Origin: Sipunculus nudus
Taxonomy: Eukaryota; Annelida; Sipuncula; Golfingiida; Sipunculidae
DNA length: 64,000 bases
Reading direction: 5' to 3'
Assembly (NCBI GenBank): GCA_026874595.1
Contig: CM049310.1
Location: 87,891,056-87,955,055 of the forward strand
Shown here: positions 61,301-64,000 of the stretch, in pieces
Position numbering within the stretch: position 1 is the first letter of the stretch
How the letters are laid out: every line of letters starts with the position of its first letter
The notes under the pieces: generated by a model
What the model was told of the DNA's origin: nothing
The model's database searches: none
Seen by the model: only the letters and a program-made list of their open reading frames with translations
Made by a program: the position numbers and the translations under genes

Positions 61301-62037
61301 ACAAAGTCTTGTGTATATTCAACATACATAGTATGTGAATAGGTCACTTTGAAGAATAGTGAGTACAAACACAACGAATAATCTGTACTAACCAGAAACC
61401 AAGAAACTCCACACAAGAAGCAACAATCTTATAGCAATAAAGATGATACATGAGAAAAAAAGCCAAAAATTGGGTCACTATTTCTTGTGTTAAAGCTGAT
61501 CTAAACTAAATGTTTTCATAAGGTAAAGAGAAAGTTTGAAGCTCTGTCAGCACAGAAGAAGTGTAGTAATTAATCAATATTACTGAAGACTTCATAGATA
61601 AAAAGGAAAACAGTATATTTGGACTTCTGTTACTGATTACATATGCACTGATCAAAAACCTATAACCTGCATTATGTATAATATCTGTATTAAATGAACA
61701 TTAAACATTCATTTAACAGCCAGAATTTCGAAGAACTATAGGAAACAAAGTTTACAAACCATACCTAAACAATCCTTGTTACTGATCTGTATGTTCCTTG
61801 CCTTAAAGTCATCAAAGCTATAAACAAATTCTCAGTTTCCTATGTGTAATTGTTAATAGACAGTAAAATCTTTATGCACTAAAACCAGTATTATTCTTAT
61901 TTTGCAATATTGGGCACAAAATGCTTGACTTATAGAGCACTTCTTTAACCTAGCAAGTATTATGAAGTATTATTCAACAAAAACATCTTTCTGTTTGAAC
62001 CACAGTTCAAATGAATTAAACTTATGCTTGTTTATGA
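58327..62037. other. No supported gene
   Basis: Includes a hairpin ACAGAGG-TAATTG-CCTCTGT near 60274-60293 that is related to the SINE tails at 32 and 51 kb. A 109-codon plus-strand frame (60283-60612) and a 107-codon minus-strand frame (60450-60773) overlap each other and show no recognisable domain. Confidence 0.45.
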
Positions 62038-63230
62038 AACAAGAGACCCAGGGGTCTAATGTCCACTCTGTGCCATACTGTACATATTAATGTGTGATCA
62101 AGAAATGATACAGTAAACGTGGAAATACTGTTTCAGCAATAGTCCAACACAGGTGACACCATCTACAACTTACATCTGCTTACCAGTCACATAATCAAAA
62201 GTTGTAGCAAATCCTGAGTCATTTGGTGATATTCATTTTATTATTTAATAAATAAAATGAAATAATATAATTTACATTTCCATAAACTTATCATGATATG
62301 AAAGCTATAAAAAAGTAGAAAAGATCACTTCGCACAGCATTGTTCAACACAGGTAATGCCATGTCCACTTTATAATCAGATAGCAGTTACCTTATAAATA
62401 TCAGTTGAATTGTCAAATATGACACTAATGGCTGCAGCTTCCTGGGATATTTGGTAAAAGACATTACATCATGTATGCAAACATTAATTAAATTGTCAAA
62501 TTTTGCAATCGGCCAAATTAGGAACTTCAGCAAAAGACACCGTTTGGAAACAAATAAATATTTGTTTAATTTTCCTTGCCCCAAGGAACCGTCTACTATG
62601 ATCTAGCTGAGAGCTAAAGTCTTAAACTTTTTTAAAACTGACATTTCTTCAAAAAAGCAGAGAATATTGATCTGGCTACCAGAAATTAGGTATACAGAAG
62701 TGAGCTAACTGCAACTAAAAGTGCAAGTACAAGTTGCACAGTAGTCACATGGTCAATATGTTTGTGAAATTTGGTGCACAAGGCTGCAGCTGTTCCTGAG
62801 ATATCTGGTAACAGAATCATAACATCATGTAAGCAGACACATCAAATTGTCAAAATTTGTGACGAACAAAATTGTAAGTTCTGTAAAGAAAATGTTCATC
62901 TTGAAAATGATTTGACAGAATTCATATTAATTTTATTTGCCTTCCTCTAAGGAATGTTGTACTATGGTATGAAAGCTATAAAAATAATGATACTTTATGA
63001 CTTACCTTTGAAAAAGAGGGGAAAAAATATTTCAACACACAAACAGTATGTCAACACAGGTGTTGACACCAAAAGATTATTTTGGCATATTCATCACACA
63101 AATTATATGTCTGCAAAATTTCATAATGACAGTTGCAATGGCTGTTGGGATATTTGGTAAGAGAAGGTCGATGTGAGACAGTTGGCAGGGGATGAAAAAA
63201 TGCTGCACCATCGCATAAGTTGAGAGTGAA
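62038..63230 (+). mobile_element. Diverged tandem-unit element
   Basis: The 5' end AACAAGAGACCCAGGGGTCT shares the palindromic signature of 22104 and 54546. Internal units near 350 bp are marked by TTCCTGGGATATTTGGTAAA (62439), TTCCTGAGATATCTGGTAAC (62790) and GTTGGGATATTTGGTAAGAG (63144). CAACACAGGTGACACCAT (62145), CAACACAGGTAATGCCAT (62345) and CAACACAGGTGTTGACACC (63053) look like decayed forms of the palindrome. The 3' end GCACCATCGCATAAGTT matches the terminus at 26455-26475. Confidence 0.65.
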
Positions 63231-63719
63231 TTAAAAAGGAAATGGAACTTTGCGTTATTTTAACACTTTAGTTCAGAGGGGATACAATCTGGTTCAGAAC
63301 AATTTGTCTAAAATCTATTAAAAATACAAGAGGTTTATTGCCATTGGGTACACATTAACCTGGTGATAAATGAAAATGGTGTATCTGAAATGGCTAGTCT
63401 GCTTTGTTGTGTGAAAGTAATGGGCCATCAGAGACAAGAACAAAACTCAGGCAGGTGCAAACAGACACGAGAGGCTGCTGTGTTTTACCTGTACCATCTA
63501 TTATTGTTACCAATGACTGACATTTATTTGAACATAAACCAAGCTGAGTAAGCTTCTCAACCTCAGACCTTCACAGTATATGTGAAACAAATATCTCTTT
63601 TATATACAGAACAACTCCATGATTAAAGCCAACATAGGCAGTTTTACTGAGCTAGTTTCAACTTTCAAGTGCAGTGTATTATGATGACTGAAGAAACATG
63701 TATATTATAACAAAACCTT

Positions 63720-63893
63720 ACCTATCTACCACCAGTTTAGTGACCACCTTAAAATAATGACAGATTTACACAGTTTCAATTCTGTTTTACTCTTTATATC
63801 AGACCTCACTTTAGACTACCACCTCAAAAACGTGACCAATTTACTGAGGTCCCACTGGTGGTCATTATTTCAAGATTTCACTGTACATACATT
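63720..63893. mobile_element. MITE-like repeat, second copy of the 8949-9136 family
   Basis: TTTAGTGACCACCTTAAAAT on the left and CCCACTGGTGGTCATTATTT on the right flank a TTTTACTCTTTATAT core, in the same order as at 8949-9136. Confidence 0.55.
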
Positions 63894-64000
63894 AGTGTAT
63901 TTTACCAGTATAACCAGTATTACCAGTAATGCACAACCATTAATGCTACTTTTACCAAATAATGAAACCATGGCATTAAGCTTTCCAGCATAGTCTAGCT

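Overview
The window looks like AT-rich nuclear DNA from a multicellular invertebrate, most likely a marine lophotrochozoan such as a mollusc. The reasons are short exons with GT/AG splice signals in long introns, tRNA-like SINEs, many microsatellites and minisatellites, and several families of tandem-repeat-bearing non-autonomous elements that resemble the pearl/Helentron-like elements known from bivalves. The organism is inferred. No rRNA, intact tRNA, CRISPR or prokaryotic operon structure is visible.

Layout. Positions 1-9600 hold a 1.7-kb element (1423-3137) with an internal array of about 279-bp units, a 43-bp minisatellite of about 44 copies (4542-6440), and a 293-bp array-free version of the first element (9299-9591). 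Positions 9.6-20 kb are mostly featureless. Positions 20-26.6 kb are a nest of repeat-bearing elements. At 28867-30695 lies a foldback-like element with 126-bp inverted ends built of palindromic modules. Positions 54.5-56.2 kb and 62.0-63.2 kb hold further tandem-unit elements. SINE-like copies lie at 16.7, 28.8, 32.1, 46.8 and 51.2 kb.

Genes. Two split genes can be partly supported. On the + strand (36408-38278), a predicted signal-peptide exon, a possible middle exon, an eight-cysteine exon ending in a stop and a possible 3' UTR exon suggest a small secreted cysteine-knot-type protein of unrecognised family. On the - strand (42517-48475), a start exon in a CpG-rich patch, two small phase-compatible internal exons and a 63-codon terminal exon suggest a gene of unknown function with at least one exon unresolved. 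A fragment of non-LTR reverse transcriptase may lie near 57.3 kb.

Main unexplained signal. The 12-bp palindrome GGTGGCGCCACC (full form CAGGTGGCGCCACCTG) occurs exactly eleven times, with about ten more degenerate copies. It sits once per repeat unit in at least three families whose other sequence cannot be aligned by eye. Several of these elements also share a palindromic 5' signature and end in 3' hairpins, which suggests a modular superfamily.
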